Positions 17,562 to 26,697 of a DNA stretch of 64,000 nt are shown here, in pieces. Origin of the DNA: SHVZ01 sp041906305 (GTDB lineage: Bacteria; Pseudomonadota; Alphaproteobacteria; SHVZ01); the NCBI GenBank assembly GCA_041906305.1, contig JAYRJL010000003.1, positions 558,001-622,000 on the forward strand. Reading direction: 5' to 3'. The notes below the pieces were generated by a model. It saw only the letters and a program-made list of their open reading frames with translations. It ran no database searches and was not told the origin of the DNA. Every line of letters starts with the position of its first letter. The first letter of the stretch is position 1. Both the position numbers and the translations under genes were made by a program.

Positions 17562-18587
17562 ATGGCCGCCCTCCATGGTCCGGCCATGTTCGACTTCGCC
17601 GGTCATGGCGCCGAGGCCATCGGCCTCCTTCTCCTCGCCCTCGTGCTCGATGCCGTGTTCGGCGAGATGCCGTGGCTGTTCCGGTTCCTCACCCACCCGG
17701 TCGCGATGATCGGCAGCGCGATCGGATTCTTCGACCGGCGCCTCAACCGGATCGAGCGCACGAACCGCTCGCGCCTGATCCGCGGCGGCATCACCACGCT
17801 GATCCTGGTGGCCCTGGCCGTGGCGATCGGTATCGGCATCCACTGGGCTGCGGTGACCGTTCCGTTCGGTTGGTTCTTCGAGCTGCTGGTCATGACGACG
17901 CTGATCGCGCAGCGCAGCCTCTACGACCACGTCGCGCGGGTGCGGACGGCGCTCGACGAGGACGGTCTCGCAGCAGGGCGCGAAGCCGTGTCCCATATCG
18001 TCGGCCGCGACCCGAACGTGCTCGACGATCATGGCGTGTGCCGGGCGGCGATCGAATCGCTCGCCGAGAATTTTTCCGACGGCGTCGTGGCGCCGGTGTT
18101 CTGGGGTCTGCTGTTCGGCCTGCCGGGAATTCTCGCCTACAAGACGATCAACACGCTCGACAGCATGATCGGACACAAGTCGCCTCGGTATCTTTACTTC
18201 GGCCGGGTCGCCGCCCGCCTCGACGATGCCGCGAACTGGATACCGGCGCGGATCTCGGGGCTGATCCTGTTCCTGGCGGCGTTCATTGCGCCCGGCGCGC
18301 ATCCCGGGGCGGCTCTCCGCACGATGTTCCGCGACGCCGGCAAGCACAGGTCGCCGAATGCCGGCTGGCCGGAGGCCGCGACCGCCGGCGCGCTCGATCT
18401 CGCCCTCGCCGGCCCCCGCCGCTATCCGGAGATGGTGGTCAACGACCCCTGGGTCGGCGACGGACGCGCGCGCGCGACGACCGCCGACATCGGCGCGGCG
18501 CTTCGCCTCTATGTGATCGGCTGCCTGATCGATGCGGCGCTGGTGGCGACGACGATGGCCGTGGTGCTGGCGTTCAGCTTCACCTAG
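17562..18587 (+). CDS. cbiB: Adenosylcobinamide-phosphate synthase CbiB
   Basis: This membrane protein of 341 residues (333 if the ATG at 17586 is used) belongs to the CbiB/CobD(P. denitrificans) family. It has LVLDAVFGEMPWLF and HPVAMIGSAIGFFDRRLN near the N-terminus, then the conserved RDPNVLDDHGVCRAAIESLAENFSDGVVAPVFW block and YKTINTLDSMIGH. It attaches the aminopropanol linker to adenosylcobyric acid at the inner membrane. It is divergent from cobE and its end overlaps the convergent cobQ by eight bases. Confidence 0.95.
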   Translation: MAALHGPAMFDFAGHGAEAIGLLLLALVLDAVFGEMPWLFRFLTHPVAMIGSAIGFFDRRLNRIERTNRSRLIRGGITTLILVALAVAIGIGIHWAAVTVPFGWFFELLVMTTLIAQRSLYDHVARVRTALDEDGLAAGREAVSHIVGRDPNVLDDHGVCRAAIESLAENFSDGVVAPVFWGLLFGLPGILAYKTINTLDSMIGHKSPRYLYFGRVAARLDDAANWIPARISGLILFLAAFIAPGAHPGAALRTMFRDAGKHRSPNAGWPEAATAGALDLALAGPRRYPEMVVNDPWVGDGRARATTADIGAALRLYVIGCLIDAALVATTMAVVLAFSFT

Positions 18588-20064
18588 CACGCGCGATCTC
18601 CAGCAGCCGGTCGGTGTCGACCGAGCGCGCGACGTGCTCCGCCCAGCGGTCGAGTACATCCTCCACCGTCTGCTCGTAGGCGACGGTCGAGGCATGGCCC
18701 GGCCGGAGGCTTGCGAGAAGCCGCCGGCGGAAGGCGTCCGAGGCGAAGAGGCCATGGACGTAGCATCCCTCGACCAGCCCGTCGGCGCTACGCGCGCCGT
18801 CCTCTCCCTGGCCCATCAGCATCAGCGACGCCCGCGCCCGGTCGGGCCCGTCTGTGCGCCCGATATGCATCTCGTAGCCATGGACCGGAGCGCCGGTCGC
18901 GAGGTGCGTGCCGGCGACCTTGCGCAGCGCCTTGGCCGGGGTGAGCTCGGTCGCGACGTCGAGCATGCCGAGGCCCGGCACCGATCCGGCACGCCCTTCG
19001 ATGCCCTGCGGGTCGGAAACCTCGCGGCCGAGCATCTGGTATCCGGCGCAGAGCCCGAGGATGCGGCCGCCGCGCCGGCGATGGGCGAGGATGTCGATGT
19101 CCCATCCCTGCTCGCGCAGGAAGGCGAGATCGGAGAGCGTCGCCTTGCTGCCCGGCAGCAGGATCAGGTCGGCGACCGGCAGCGCCTTGCCCGGCGCCAC
19201 GATCTCGACGGCGACCTCGGGCTCGGCGCGGAGCGGATCGAGGTCGTCGAAGTTGGCGATCCTCGGCAGACGCGGCACCGCGATGCGTATCGGGCCGCGC
19301 CCGTTGGCGGCAATGCGGTCGAGACCGAGCGCGTCCTCCGCGGGCAGCAGCGCCACTTCCGGGAAATACGGCACGACGCCGAGGCAGTCGAGGCCGGTCT
19401 CGGCCTTGATCGGAGCGAAGGCCGGCTCGAACAGCGAGACGTCGCCGCGGAACTTGTTGATCAGGTAGCCCCTGATCCGCGCCCGTTCGGCCTCTTCGAG
19501 AAGGCGACAGGTACCGACCAGGCTGGCGATGACGCCGCCGCGGTCGATATCGCCGACCAGCACGACCGGAAGATCGGCGGCCTCTGCGAATCCCATATTG
19601 GCGATGTCACCGGCCCGCAGGTTGATCTCGGCCGGGCTGCCGGCACCCTCGACCAGGACCAGGTCGGCCTCGGCGGCCACGCGCCCGAAGCTCTCCAGCG
19701 CCTTCGGCAGCAGCGACGGCTTCATCGCGTGATAGGCGCGTGCGTCGGCGCGGCCGGCGATCTTCCCCTGCACGACGACTTGCGCGCCGCTTTCGCCTTC
19801 GGGCTTGAGGAGGATCGGATTCATGTCGACGGTCGGCGGCACGCGAGCGGCACGTGCCTGGAGCGCCTGGGCACGACCGATCTCGCCACCGTCATCCGTG
19901 ACGGCGGCGTTGTTCGACATGTTCTGCGGCTTGAAGGGCCTGACGGAGAGGCCCCGGCGCGTGTAGTGGCGCGCCAGGGCCGTCAGCAGGAGGGACTTCC
20001 CGACATCGGACCCCGTGCCCTGAAGCATCAGGGCCGGGGTCTGGTCGCGATCACCGCGCGGCAA
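18580..20064 (-). CDS. cobQ: Cobyric acid synthase
   Basis: This 494-residue glutamine amidotransferase has an N-terminal ATPase domain with LQGTGSDVGKS (about 14-24), followed by KPQNMSNNAAV and GAGSPAEINLR. The C-terminal triad-type glutaminase has LGLCAGYQMLG with the nucleophile Cys near 337. It amidates four carboxylates of adenosylcobyrinate a,c-diamide. The start is TTG at 20064, overlapping the SYLF gene by 14 bases; ATG at 20028 would begin only two residues before the ATP-binding loop. It is the last gene of the riboswitch-led operon. Confidence 0.95.
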   Translation of the reverse strand: MPRGDRDQTPALMLQGTGSDVGKSLLLTALARHYTRRGLSVRPFKPQNMSNNAAVTDDGGEIGRAQALQARAARVPPTVDMNPILLKPEGESGAQVVVQGKIAGRADARAYHAMKPSLLPKALESFGRVAAEADLVLVEGAGSPAEINLRAGDIANMGFAEAADLPVVLVGDIDRGGVIASLVGTCRLLEEAERARIRGYLINKFRGDVSLFEPAFAPIKAETGLDCLGVVPYFPEVALLPAEDALGLDRIAANGRGPIRIAVPRLPRIANFDDLDPLRAEPEVAVEIVAPGKALPVADLILLPGSKATLSDLAFLREQGWDIDILAHRRRGGRILGLCAGYQMLGREVSDPQGIEGRAGSVPGLGMLDVATELTPAKALRKVAGTHLATGAPVHGYEMHIGRTDGPDRARASLMLMGQGEDGARSADGLVEGCYVHGLFASDAFRRRLLASLRPGHASTVAYEQTVEDVLDRWAEHVARSVDTDRLLEIARAR

Positions 20065-20710
20065 GCGCCCGCCTCAGCTCGTCCGCCCCGGGATTCGAGA
20101 CCGCGTTCTCCATCACGATCTGCCGCGGGCTCACGGTCCGGCCGTAATAGGCCAGGTTGAAGTCGGCCTTCGGCTGGATCAGCGAGCCTTCGAGCGCGGC
20201 CCCGCCGAACAGGCCCTGCGACTTGGAGAAGGCGATGATGTCGGTCGCGACCGAGCCGGTGGTCGCCGCCTCGACACCGGCGCCCACCGGGCCGACCGAG
20301 ACGCTGGCATCCGCGCCGAGCTTCGCCTGCGGCGCCAGCAGCGAGCTCATGCCGCGGTCGGTCATGACCAGGAACAGGACCTCCTTCGCCTCGACGCCGA
20401 TCTGGATGCCGAAGGAGGCGCCCGCCATGGTGACGAAGGCCGGGCTCGACCAGCGGCCCTGCGCGTCCTTCGACAGCAGGACGCCGAAGCCGCCCTCGCC
20501 GCCGATGACGAGGCCGGCCTTGATCAGCTGCGGCACGACCAGGATGCCCCGCGCGGTGCGGAGCCGGGCCTTGGCGGCGGCGAAGTTCGGGTCGTTGAGA
20601 ACGTTCTCGACCGAAAGGCGCGCGCGGTCGACCAGCGCCTGCGGCTCTTCGGCCTTGGCCGGCATGACGAAAAGGAAGACGGCAGCAACGAGAGATATGA
20701 GGAAGCGCAT
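20051..20710 (-). CDS. Secreted SYLF/Ysc84-domain protein
   Basis: This 219-residue protein has a signal peptide (MRFLISLVAAVFLFVMPAKA, cut near residue 20). A SYLF (DUF500/Ysc84) domain follows: ARGILVVPQLIKAGLVIGGEGGFGVLLS, SFGIQIGVEAKEVLFLVMTDRG and GSVATDIIAFSKSQGLFGGAALEG. SYLF domains bind lipid or membranes; bacterial members are periplasmic or outer-membrane associated with poorly known roles. An AAGGAG ribosome site precedes the ATG at 20710. It sits between cobO and cobQ and overlaps cobQ by 14 bases, so it is embedded in the B12 operon. Confidence 0.9.
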   Translation of the reverse strand: MRFLISLVAAVFLFVMPAKAEEPQALVDRARLSVENVLNDPNFAAAKARLRTARGILVVPQLIKAGLVIGGEGGFGVLLSKDAQGRWSSPAFVTMAGASFGIQIGVEAKEVLFLVMTDRGMSSLLAPQAKLGADASVSVGPVGAGVEAATTGSVATDIIAFSKSQGLFGGAALEGSLIQPKADFNLAYYGRTVSPRQIVMENAVSNPGADELRRALAAR

Positions 20711-20730
20711 GGCGTGGGGACTCCTTGGCT

Positions 20731-21336
20731 CTAGAACTCGATACCCATCTGCGCCTTAACACCCGAGTCGAAATGGTGTTTCACCGGTACCATCTCCGTG
20801 ACCATATCCGCTGCCTCGATCAGCTCCTTCTTGGCGTTGCGGCCGGTCACCAGGACGTGAAGTCCGTCGCGTCGCGCCTGGAGCCCGCGGATCACTTCCG
20901 CCAGATCCAGATAATCGTAGCGCAAAACGATGTTGAGTTCGTCGAGGACGACGAGGCCGAGATCGGGGGCCGCCATCATCGCCTTGGCTGCCTCCCAGGC
21001 CTTGGTCGCGGCGGCCACGTCACGTGTCCGGTCCTGGGTCTCCCAGGTGAAACCCTCGCCCATGGTGGCGAAGCGGATCTGGTCGCCGAAGCGCTCGAGC
21101 GCGCCGCGCTCGCCTGTCCCCCATTTGCCTTTGGTGAACTGCACCACTCCGACTTTCATGCCGTTGCCGAGCGCGCGCAGCACGAGGCCGAAGGCGGCGG
21201 TCGATTTGCCCTTGCCCTTGCCGGTATGGACCATGAGGAGGCCCTTCTCGATCGTCTTGGTCGCGATCTTCGCGTCGCGGAAGGCCTTACGCTTGGCCGC
21301 CTTGGCGGCGTGGCGGGCAAGATCGTCGTCGCTCAT
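20731..21336 (-). CDS. cobO: Cob(I)yrinic acid a,c-diamide adenosyltransferase
   Basis: This 201-residue CobA/CobO-type enzyme has the P-loop HTGKGKGKST (about 37-46), VGVVQFTKGKWGTGE, a Walker-B-like LVVLDELNIVLRY and LVTGRNAKKELIEAADMVTEM. It transfers the adenosyl group of ATP to cobalt(I), forming the upper ligand. The ATG at 21336 overlaps the TGA of cobN (ATGA). A basic N-terminal helix precedes the P-loop, as is normal in the family. Confidence 0.95.
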   Translation of the reverse strand: MSDDDLARHAAKAAKRKAFRDAKIATKTIEKGLLMVHTGKGKGKSTAAFGLVLRALGNGMKVGVVQFTKGKWGTGERGALERFGDQIRFATMGEGFTWETQDRTRDVAAATKAWEAAKAMMAAPDLGLVVLDELNIVLRYDYLDLAEVIRGLQARRDGLHVLVTGRNAKKELIEAADMVTEMVPVKHHFDSGVKAQMGIEF

Positions 21337-24300
21337 GCCGCGGCGTCCTTGGTTCCGTTGAGCGAGGCCAGCAGCGCCGGCCGCCGGTTGCCGCCCGGCC
21401 GCCAGAGTCCCCGTTCCCTGGCCTCCTCGAAGCGCGCCAGCATATCGCGGAGTGCCGCCGGGTTGGCCTCGACCATGAACCCACGCACCCGCTCGTCGGC
21501 GACATAGGCGTCGAACACGAGGTCGAACTGGTCGTCGCGGACGGCACCGGTGGTCGCGGCGAAGGCGAAGAGGTGGTCGACGGTCGCCGCGATCTCGACC
21601 GCCCCCTTGTAGCCATGGCGCATGACGCCGGCGATCCACTTCGGATTGGCGGCACGGCCACGGAGGATCAGCGCCAGCTCCTCGGGCAGGGTCGAGATCC
21701 GCGGCTTCTCCGGACGAGAGTGATCGTTGTGATAGACGACCGGCGCCGCGCCGGAGAGATGCGCGATCGTGACCGCGAGCCCGCCTTCGAACTGATAGTA
21801 GTCGTCGGAGTCGAGAAGATCATGCTCGCGATTGTCCTGGTTCTGGACAACCGCCTCGATGCCGTGCAGCCGCTCGGTGAGCATCGGCTCGGCCGCCCCT
21901 TCCCTGCCGGCAGCATACGCAAAACTGCTCCAGGCGAGGAAAGCCTTGGCAAGGTCGGCCTGGGTCTTCCAGCCCCGATGCTCGATCAACGCCTGCAGCC
22001 CGGCGCCATAGGCACCCGGCTTGGCACCGAAGACGCGGAAGCCGGCGCGAAGCTCCGACGTCGCCGCATCGAGCCCCTGGCGCATCAGCGCTGCGTGATC
22101 GTGGCGGAAGGCGGCGGCGAGCGGATTGACGTCCGCCGGCTCGTCGAGCCGCGCGACGGCGCGCGCCGCGGAGTCGACGAGGTCGATCAGCCCTGGGAAG
22201 GCATCGCGGAAGAAGCCGGAGACGCGGAGCGTGACGTCGACACGCGGTCGATCCAGCACCGAGGCCGGCATGATCTCGAAGCCGGTGACGCGCCGCGATC
22301 CCGCATCCCAGGTCGGCCGCACGCCCATCAGGGCCAGCGCCTGGGCGGCGTCGTCGCCGCCGGTCCGCATGCAGGACGTGCCCCAGGCCGAGAGCGCAAT
22401 CCGCTTCGGATAGTCTCCGTGCTCCTGCGCATGGCGCTCGACCAGCATCGAGGCCGAGGCCCATCCCAAGGTCCAGGCTGCCGGCGTCGGCACCGCGCGG
22501 GTGTCGACCGAATAGAAATTGCGCCCGGTCGGCAGCACCTCCGGCTTGCCCCGCGTCGGGGCGCCCGAAGGACCGGGTGCGACGAAACGGCCGTCGAGTC
22601 CGGTCAGCAGCGCCATCCGCTCGGCATCCCCCGACGCAGCGACGGCAGGACGCAACCGCGTCTCGATCTCCTTCAGGACTGCGGCCGTGCTCGTCCAGGC
22701 GGGATCGCAGGCGCTGCGGCCGGCGACGAGGTCGAGCGCCTCGGCCTCCAGCCGGTCCACGGTGCGGCCGTCCTCGTCGAGCAGCGGATCGATGCCGAGC
22801 TTCTGGTCAGCGGCGAGCGCGCCGATCAGCGACGCGTCCTCAGGCCGAGCGCCTCTGGGCACCCGCGCGAGCGCGACCAGCAGCGCATCGAGACGGTCGC
22901 CGTCGGGCGAGCGCCCCAGCACATGCAGCCCGTCGCGAATCTGCAGGTCCTTGAGCCGGCAGAGATGGCGGTCGAGCTTCTTGAGCGCCGTCTGCCGGTC
23001 GTCCGAGTCTTCGATCCCGCAATCTCGGTCGAGCCCGGCCTTGCGACACTGGTCCAGGATGCCTTCGGCCAGCGGGTCGAGGCGGCGAGGGTCGAGCGTC
23101 GCGGCGTGGTAGTACTCGTCGATCAGGTGCTCGAGGTCGGCGAGTGCGCCGTAGCTGCCGGCGCGTGCCAAGGGCGGCGTCAGGTGGTCGACAATGACCG
23201 CGCCGGCCCGCCGCTTGGCTTGAGTCCCCTCGCCCGGATCGTTGACGATGAAGGGGTAGAGGTTCGGCAGCGCCCCAAGCGCGACCTCCGGCCAGCACTG
23301 CGCCGACAGCGCCGTCGCCTTGCCCGGCAGCCATTCCAGGTTCCCGTGCTTGCCGAGATGGACGACGGCATGCGCGCCGAAGATCTCGCGGAGCCAAAGA
23401 TGGAAGGCGAGATAGCCGTGCGGCGGCACCAGGTCCGGATCGTGGTAACTCGCCTCCGGATCGATGTCGTAGCCGCGCGCCGGCTGCACCGCGACGACGA
23501 CGTTGCCGAAGACATGGACCGGCAGAGCGAAACCGTCGCCGCGGACGAATGGATCGGTGGCGGCGTCGCCCCAGCGTACGTCGATGGCCTTTCTCGTTTC
23601 CGGCGCCCGGCCGGAGAGCCACACGCAATACCGATCGAGCGGCAAGCGTACGGTCCCCGCTCGATCCGCTGCCGCATTCGTCGGTCCCGAGAGCAGCCGC
23701 GCCATCAGCTCGGCACCATCCCGCGGACGACCTTCGACGCGATAACCGGCTCCCTCGAGAGCCGCCAGCACCTCGACCGTCGAGGCCGGCGTGTCGAGGC
23801 CGACGCCGTTGCCGATGCGCGCGTCGCGGTTCGGATAGTTGGCGAGGACGAGCGCGACGCGGCGTTCCGATGCCATGGTGCGACGAAGCCTGACCCAAGC
23901 CGCCGCGAGCGAGGCGACGAACGCGATGCGGTCGGGCACCGGCTTGTAGTCGACGATATCGGCCTCGGTCAGCGGATCGCGCGCGCGTAGCGTCTTGAAC
24001 GAGACCGCGCGCGAGAGGATGCGGCCGTCGACCTCGGGCATCGCGACGTTCATCGCGAGATCGGCCGAACGAAGCCCGCGCGCGTCGGCGGCCCAGCTCT
24101 CCTCGGTGGAGCCCGAGAACACGACCTGAAGCACCGGGCAATCGGTGCCGTCGAGCGTGCCGGCCGAGAAGGCGGTCGCGTTCAGCACGATGTCGGGCTC
24201 GGCCTCGGCTATCAACGCCTTGGCCGCGTCGTCCTTGAGCGAGGCGACGAAGATCGCCTGGGTCGCGAGTCCGTTACGGTCGAGTGCCTCGATCAGCGCG

Positions 24301-24914
24301 TCGACCGGCGCCAGGGTGCCCGACTGCAGCAGCGCCCGGTAGAACACCAGTGCCGCGACCGGACGATCGCCTGTCGCCGCTCGGTAGACCCCAGCACGCG
24401 GCAACGGCTCGGCTTCGGCCGTCGGATCGCCACGACCGATGAGATGCGCCGCCATGCCGAGGAAGCGCTCGGCATTCTCGACGCCGCCTTCGATCAGATA
24501 GCGCCAGAGACGGTTGGCGTCCTCCAGGTTCAACGTCGACATCGATGCCAGTTCGGGATCCGGCCGGTCGTCGCCGGGAAGCAACGCCAGCGGGATATTG
24601 CCCTCGCGGCAGACCTCGACGATGCGGTCGACGCCGTAGGGCCAGTAGGCGCGGCCGCCGAGAAGACGCACGACCACCAGCTTCGCCGACGCGACCACCG
24701 CGTCGACATGGATATCGACGGATAGGTTGTGCTGCAGCCGGCCAAGATTGGCGAGCCGCAGCGATGGACCTTCGCCCTGCCGCTGGCGAGCCGCGGCCAG
24801 CGCCGCGATCTCGGTGTCGGCCGCGGTCAGCACCACCACGTCGCCTTGCGACTGGCGGAGGTCGACGGCTTCCGCGCCGTCGATCCTCCCGGGTTCGGCG
24901 ACGAGGAGATGCAT
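21333..24914 (-). CDS. cobN: Cobaltochelatase subunit CobN
   Basis: This 1193-residue protein is the large chelatase subunit (CobN/magnesium-chelatase H family). Landmarks include LLGGRAYWPYGVDRI in the N-terminal part, LANYPNRDARIGNGVGLDTP in the middle, HLGKHGNLEWLPGK, and the C-terminal WGTSCMRTGGDDAAQ and NQDNREHDLLDSDDYYQFEGG. With CobS and CobT chelatase subunits (not in this window) it inserts cobalt into hydrogenobyrinate a,c-diamide using ATP. The ATG at 24914 shares one base with the cobW stop (TGATG). The frame remains open into cobW and cobU by base composition only. Confidence 0.97.
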   Translation of the reverse strand: MHLLVAEPGRIDGAEAVDLRQSQGDVVVLTAADTEIAALAAARQRQGEGPSLRLANLGRLQHNLSVDIHVDAVVASAKLVVVRLLGGRAYWPYGVDRIVEVCREGNIPLALLPGDDRPDPELASMSTLNLEDANRLWRYLIEGGVENAERFLGMAAHLIGRGDPTAEAEPLPRAGVYRAATGDRPVAALVFYRALLQSGTLAPVDALIEALDRNGLATQAIFVASLKDDAAKALIAEAEPDIVLNATAFSAGTLDGTDCPVLQVVFSGSTEESWAADARGLRSADLAMNVAMPEVDGRILSRAVSFKTLRARDPLTEADIVDYKPVPDRIAFVASLAAAWVRLRRTMASERRVALVLANYPNRDARIGNGVGLDTPASTVEVLAALEGAGYRVEGRPRDGAELMARLLSGPTNAAADRAGTVRLPLDRYCVWLSGRAPETRKAIDVRWGDAATDPFVRGDGFALPVHVFGNVVVAVQPARGYDIDPEASYHDPDLVPPHGYLAFHLWLREIFGAHAVVHLGKHGNLEWLPGKATALSAQCWPEVALGALPNLYPFIVNDPGEGTQAKRRAGAVIVDHLTPPLARAGSYGALADLEHLIDEYYHAATLDPRRLDPLAEGILDQCRKAGLDRDCGIEDSDDRQTALKKLDRHLCRLKDLQIRDGLHVLGRSPDGDRLDALLVALARVPRGARPEDASLIGALAADQKLGIDPLLDEDGRTVDRLEAEALDLVAGRSACDPAWTSTAAVLKEIETRLRPAVAASGDAERMALLTGLDGRFVAPGPSGAPTRGKPEVLPTGRNFYSVDTRAVPTPAAWTLGWASASMLVERHAQEHGDYPKRIALSAWGTSCMRTGGDDAAQALALMGVRPTWDAGSRRVTGFEIMPASVLDRPRVDVTLRVSGFFRDAFPGLIDLVDSAARAVARLDEPADVNPLAAAFRHDHAALMRQGLDAATSELRAGFRVFGAKPGAYGAGLQALIEHRGWKTQADLAKAFLAWSSFAYAAGREGAAEPMLTERLHGIEAVVQNQDNREHDLLDSDDYYQFEGGLAVTIAHLSGAAPVVYHNDHSRPEKPRISTLPEELALILRGRAANPKWIAGVMRHGYKGAVEIAATVDHLFAFAATTGAVRDDQFDLVFDAYVADERVRGFMVEANPAALRDMLARFEEARERGLWRPGGNRRPALLASLNGTKDAAA

Positions 24915-25939
24915 CAGCCGCGGATCTCCGCCTCGATGCCCTTGCGGTCGAGGCCCTTGAGGCCGATCACGACGATGCGGCTGGAGCGGGCCTCGCTCGG
25001 CTTCCACGGGCGGTCGAAGTGGCGTACGAGGCGCGGGCCGACACCCTGGATCACGTGACGGAGTGCCTTGCCCGGCACGTCGACGAAGCCCTTCACGCGC
25101 AGCACGCCGAACTTCTCGACCGCCTTCAGGATACGGGCCTCCAGCGCCGCCGGATCGTCCACCATCGGCAGCGAGATCGAGAAGCTCTCGAAGTCCTCGT
25201 GATCGTGCTCCGCCTCGGCGTCGTGATGCGACGGGCGGGCGGCGAGATCGTCCTCGGCGGCGGCGGCGAGGCCGAGAAGGGCGGAGGCCGGCAGGTCGCC
25301 CTGCTTTGATTCGACCACCTTCACGCCCGGTCGCAGCGCCGCGGAGATCTCGGCGCGGACGCGCGCGAGCTCCTCCGGCGAGACCAAGTCGCGCTTGTTG
25401 AGCACGACGAGATCGGCGCAGGCGAGCTGGTCCTCGAACACCTCCTCGAGCGGGTTCTCGTGATCGAGGTTGGGATCGGCCGCCCGCTGTTTTGCCACCG
25501 CTTCCGGATCGTCTGCGAAGCGGCCGGAGGCGACGGCAGCAGCGTCGATCACCGCGATCACGCCGTCGACGGTGGCGCGGGCCTTGACCTCGGGCCAGTT
25601 GAACGCCTGGACCAGCGGCTTCGGCAGCGCCAGTCCGGAGGTCTCGATCACGATGTGCTCGGGTGGATCGGCGCGCTCGATCAGCTTCTTCATCGAGGGC
25701 AGGAAATCGTCGGCGACGGTGCAGCAGATGCAGCCATTGGCGAGCTCGACGATGTCGTCGTCCTCGCAGCCTTCGATGCCGCATCCGAGGATCAGCTCGC
25801 GGTCGATGCCGAGCTCGCCGAACTCGTTGATGACGAAGGCGAGCTTCCGGCCGTCGGCGGTGCGCAGCAGGTTCTGGATCAGGCTGGTCTTGCCGGCGCC
25901 TAGGAAGCCGGTGACGACGGTCGCGGGGATGCGGCTCAT
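24914..25939 (-). CDS. cobW: CobW family GTPase/metallochaperone
   Basis: This 341-residue G3E-family GTPase carries the P-loop GFLGAGKTS (11-19), the metal-binding C-x-C-C motif in GCICC (Cys 70, 72 and 73), the Walker B region ETSGLALPKPL and the NKRD guanine motif. A His/Asp/Glu-rich stretch follows near residue 235. CobW is thought to deliver cobalt to the CobN chelatase in the aerobic pathway. It is coupled to cobU upstream (ATGA overlap) and to cobN downstream. Confidence 0.95.
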   Translation of the reverse strand: MSRIPATVVTGFLGAGKTSLIQNLLRTADGRKLAFVINEFGELGIDRELILGCGIEGCEDDDIVELANGCICCTVADDFLPSMKKLIERADPPEHIVIETSGLALPKPLVQAFNWPEVKARATVDGVIAVIDAAAVASGRFADDPEAVAKQRAADPNLDHENPLEEVFEDQLACADLVVLNKRDLVSPEELARVRAEISAALRPGVKVVESKQGDLPASALLGLAAAAEDDLAARPSHHDAEAEHDHEDFESFSISLPMVDDPAALEARILKAVEKFGVLRVKGFVDVPGKALRHVIQGVGPRLVRHFDRPWKPSEARSSRIVVIGLKGLDRKGIEAEIRG

Positions 25940-26496
25940 TGGAGTCCTTGCGGCTTGAGGACGAGAGGAAGGCCGGCGACCACCAGCTCGACGCGATCGC
26001 AGACCGCGGCGATCTTCTGGTGCAGACGGCCGGCGTGATCGCGGAAGGCACGCGCGAGCGCGTTGTCGGGGACGATGCCCATGCCGACCTCGTTCGAGAC
26101 CAGCACGAGCGGAGCGGCGTGCGCCGCAACGGCCTCCGCGAGACGATCGCCTTCGCCCTGGACGTCGCGGCCGGCGGCCATCAGGTTCGAGAGCCAGAGC
26201 GTCAGGCAGTCGATGAGCACCGGGCGCGTCTCATGCGCCAGCGCCTCGACCAGCGCCAGCGGCGCTTCGCGCGTCGACCATTCGGGGCCACGACGCGCAC
26301 GATGCTCGGCGATGCGAGATTGCATCTCGGCATCGCCGGCTTCCGACGTCGCGAGATAGATCGCGCTACCTCCTGCGGCGGCGGCCATGGTTAGAGCCTC
26401 GGCGCGCGCGCTCTTGCCCGAGCGAGCTCCGCCTAGGATCAAAGCCCGCTTGAAAGGCGGGAAACTCTGCGCGGCCGCGGAAGCGGTCGAGGACAC
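25936..26496 (-). CDS. cobU: Bifunctional adenosylcobinamide kinase / adenosylcobinamide-phosphate guanylyltransferase
   Basis: This 186-residue enzyme (CobU, called CobP in P. denitrificans) has the P-loop ILGGARSGKS (20-29), AEHRARRGPEW with the guanylylated-His region (about 64-74), DCLTLWLSN and SNEVGMGIVP. It phosphorylates adenosylcobinamide and activates it with GMP. The start is GTG 26496, with GGAGGG seven bases upstream immediately after the cobalamin riboswitch. It is the first gene of the riboswitch-controlled unit. Confidence 0.95.
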   Translation of the reverse strand: MSSTASAAAQSFPPFKRALILGGARSGKSARAEALTMAAAAGGSAIYLATSEAGDAEMQSRIAEHRARRGPEWSTREAPLALVEALAHETRPVLIDCLTLWLSNLMAAGRDVQGEGDRLAEAVAAHAAPLVLVSNEVGMGIVPDNALARAFRDHAGRLHQKIAAVCDRVELVVAGLPLVLKPQGLQ

Positions 26497-26535
26497 GGCA
26501 GGCCCTCCACCCGAGGAGCAAGCACCGTTGCGGGC

Positions 26536-26687
26536 GACGGTCGCGGAGGTCTCCTGGCTCGGGGGTCATCGGCTTCCGACCGCCTTCCCAGCCGTTGCCG
26601 GCCAGTGGCTTAGTGGTCTCGAGCCTCGCCCGTCACAGTTGCGGGGGCAGCGCCGGGTTCTTGACCGGACTTCCCTGTCGCGACGTC
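26536..26687 (-). promoter_or_regulatory. Cobalamin riboswitch
   Basis: Read on the minus strand, all signature blocks occur in order: ACAGGGAAGTCCGGT, GCTGCCCCCGCAACTGTGA, GCCACTGG, GGGAAGGC, CGATGACCCC and the B12 box GAGCCAGGAGACC (26548-26560). Closing strands GACG-TCGCG and CGCGA-C-CGTC form a P1-like helix with one bulged C. Downstream, CTCC (26515-26518) can pair with the GGAG of the cobU ribosome site (26505-26508), which fits translational repression by adenosylcobalamin. Confidence 0.95.
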
Positions 26688-26697
26688 TCGAGGCCGA

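Noticed and set aside
24915..26129. The cobN reading frame stays open far upstream of its start, as if fused to another protein
   Set aside because: This stretch is fully covered by cobW and cobU in other frames with clear motifs. The ATG at 24914 gives the family N-terminus, and the extension is Arg-rich nonsense caused by high G+C.
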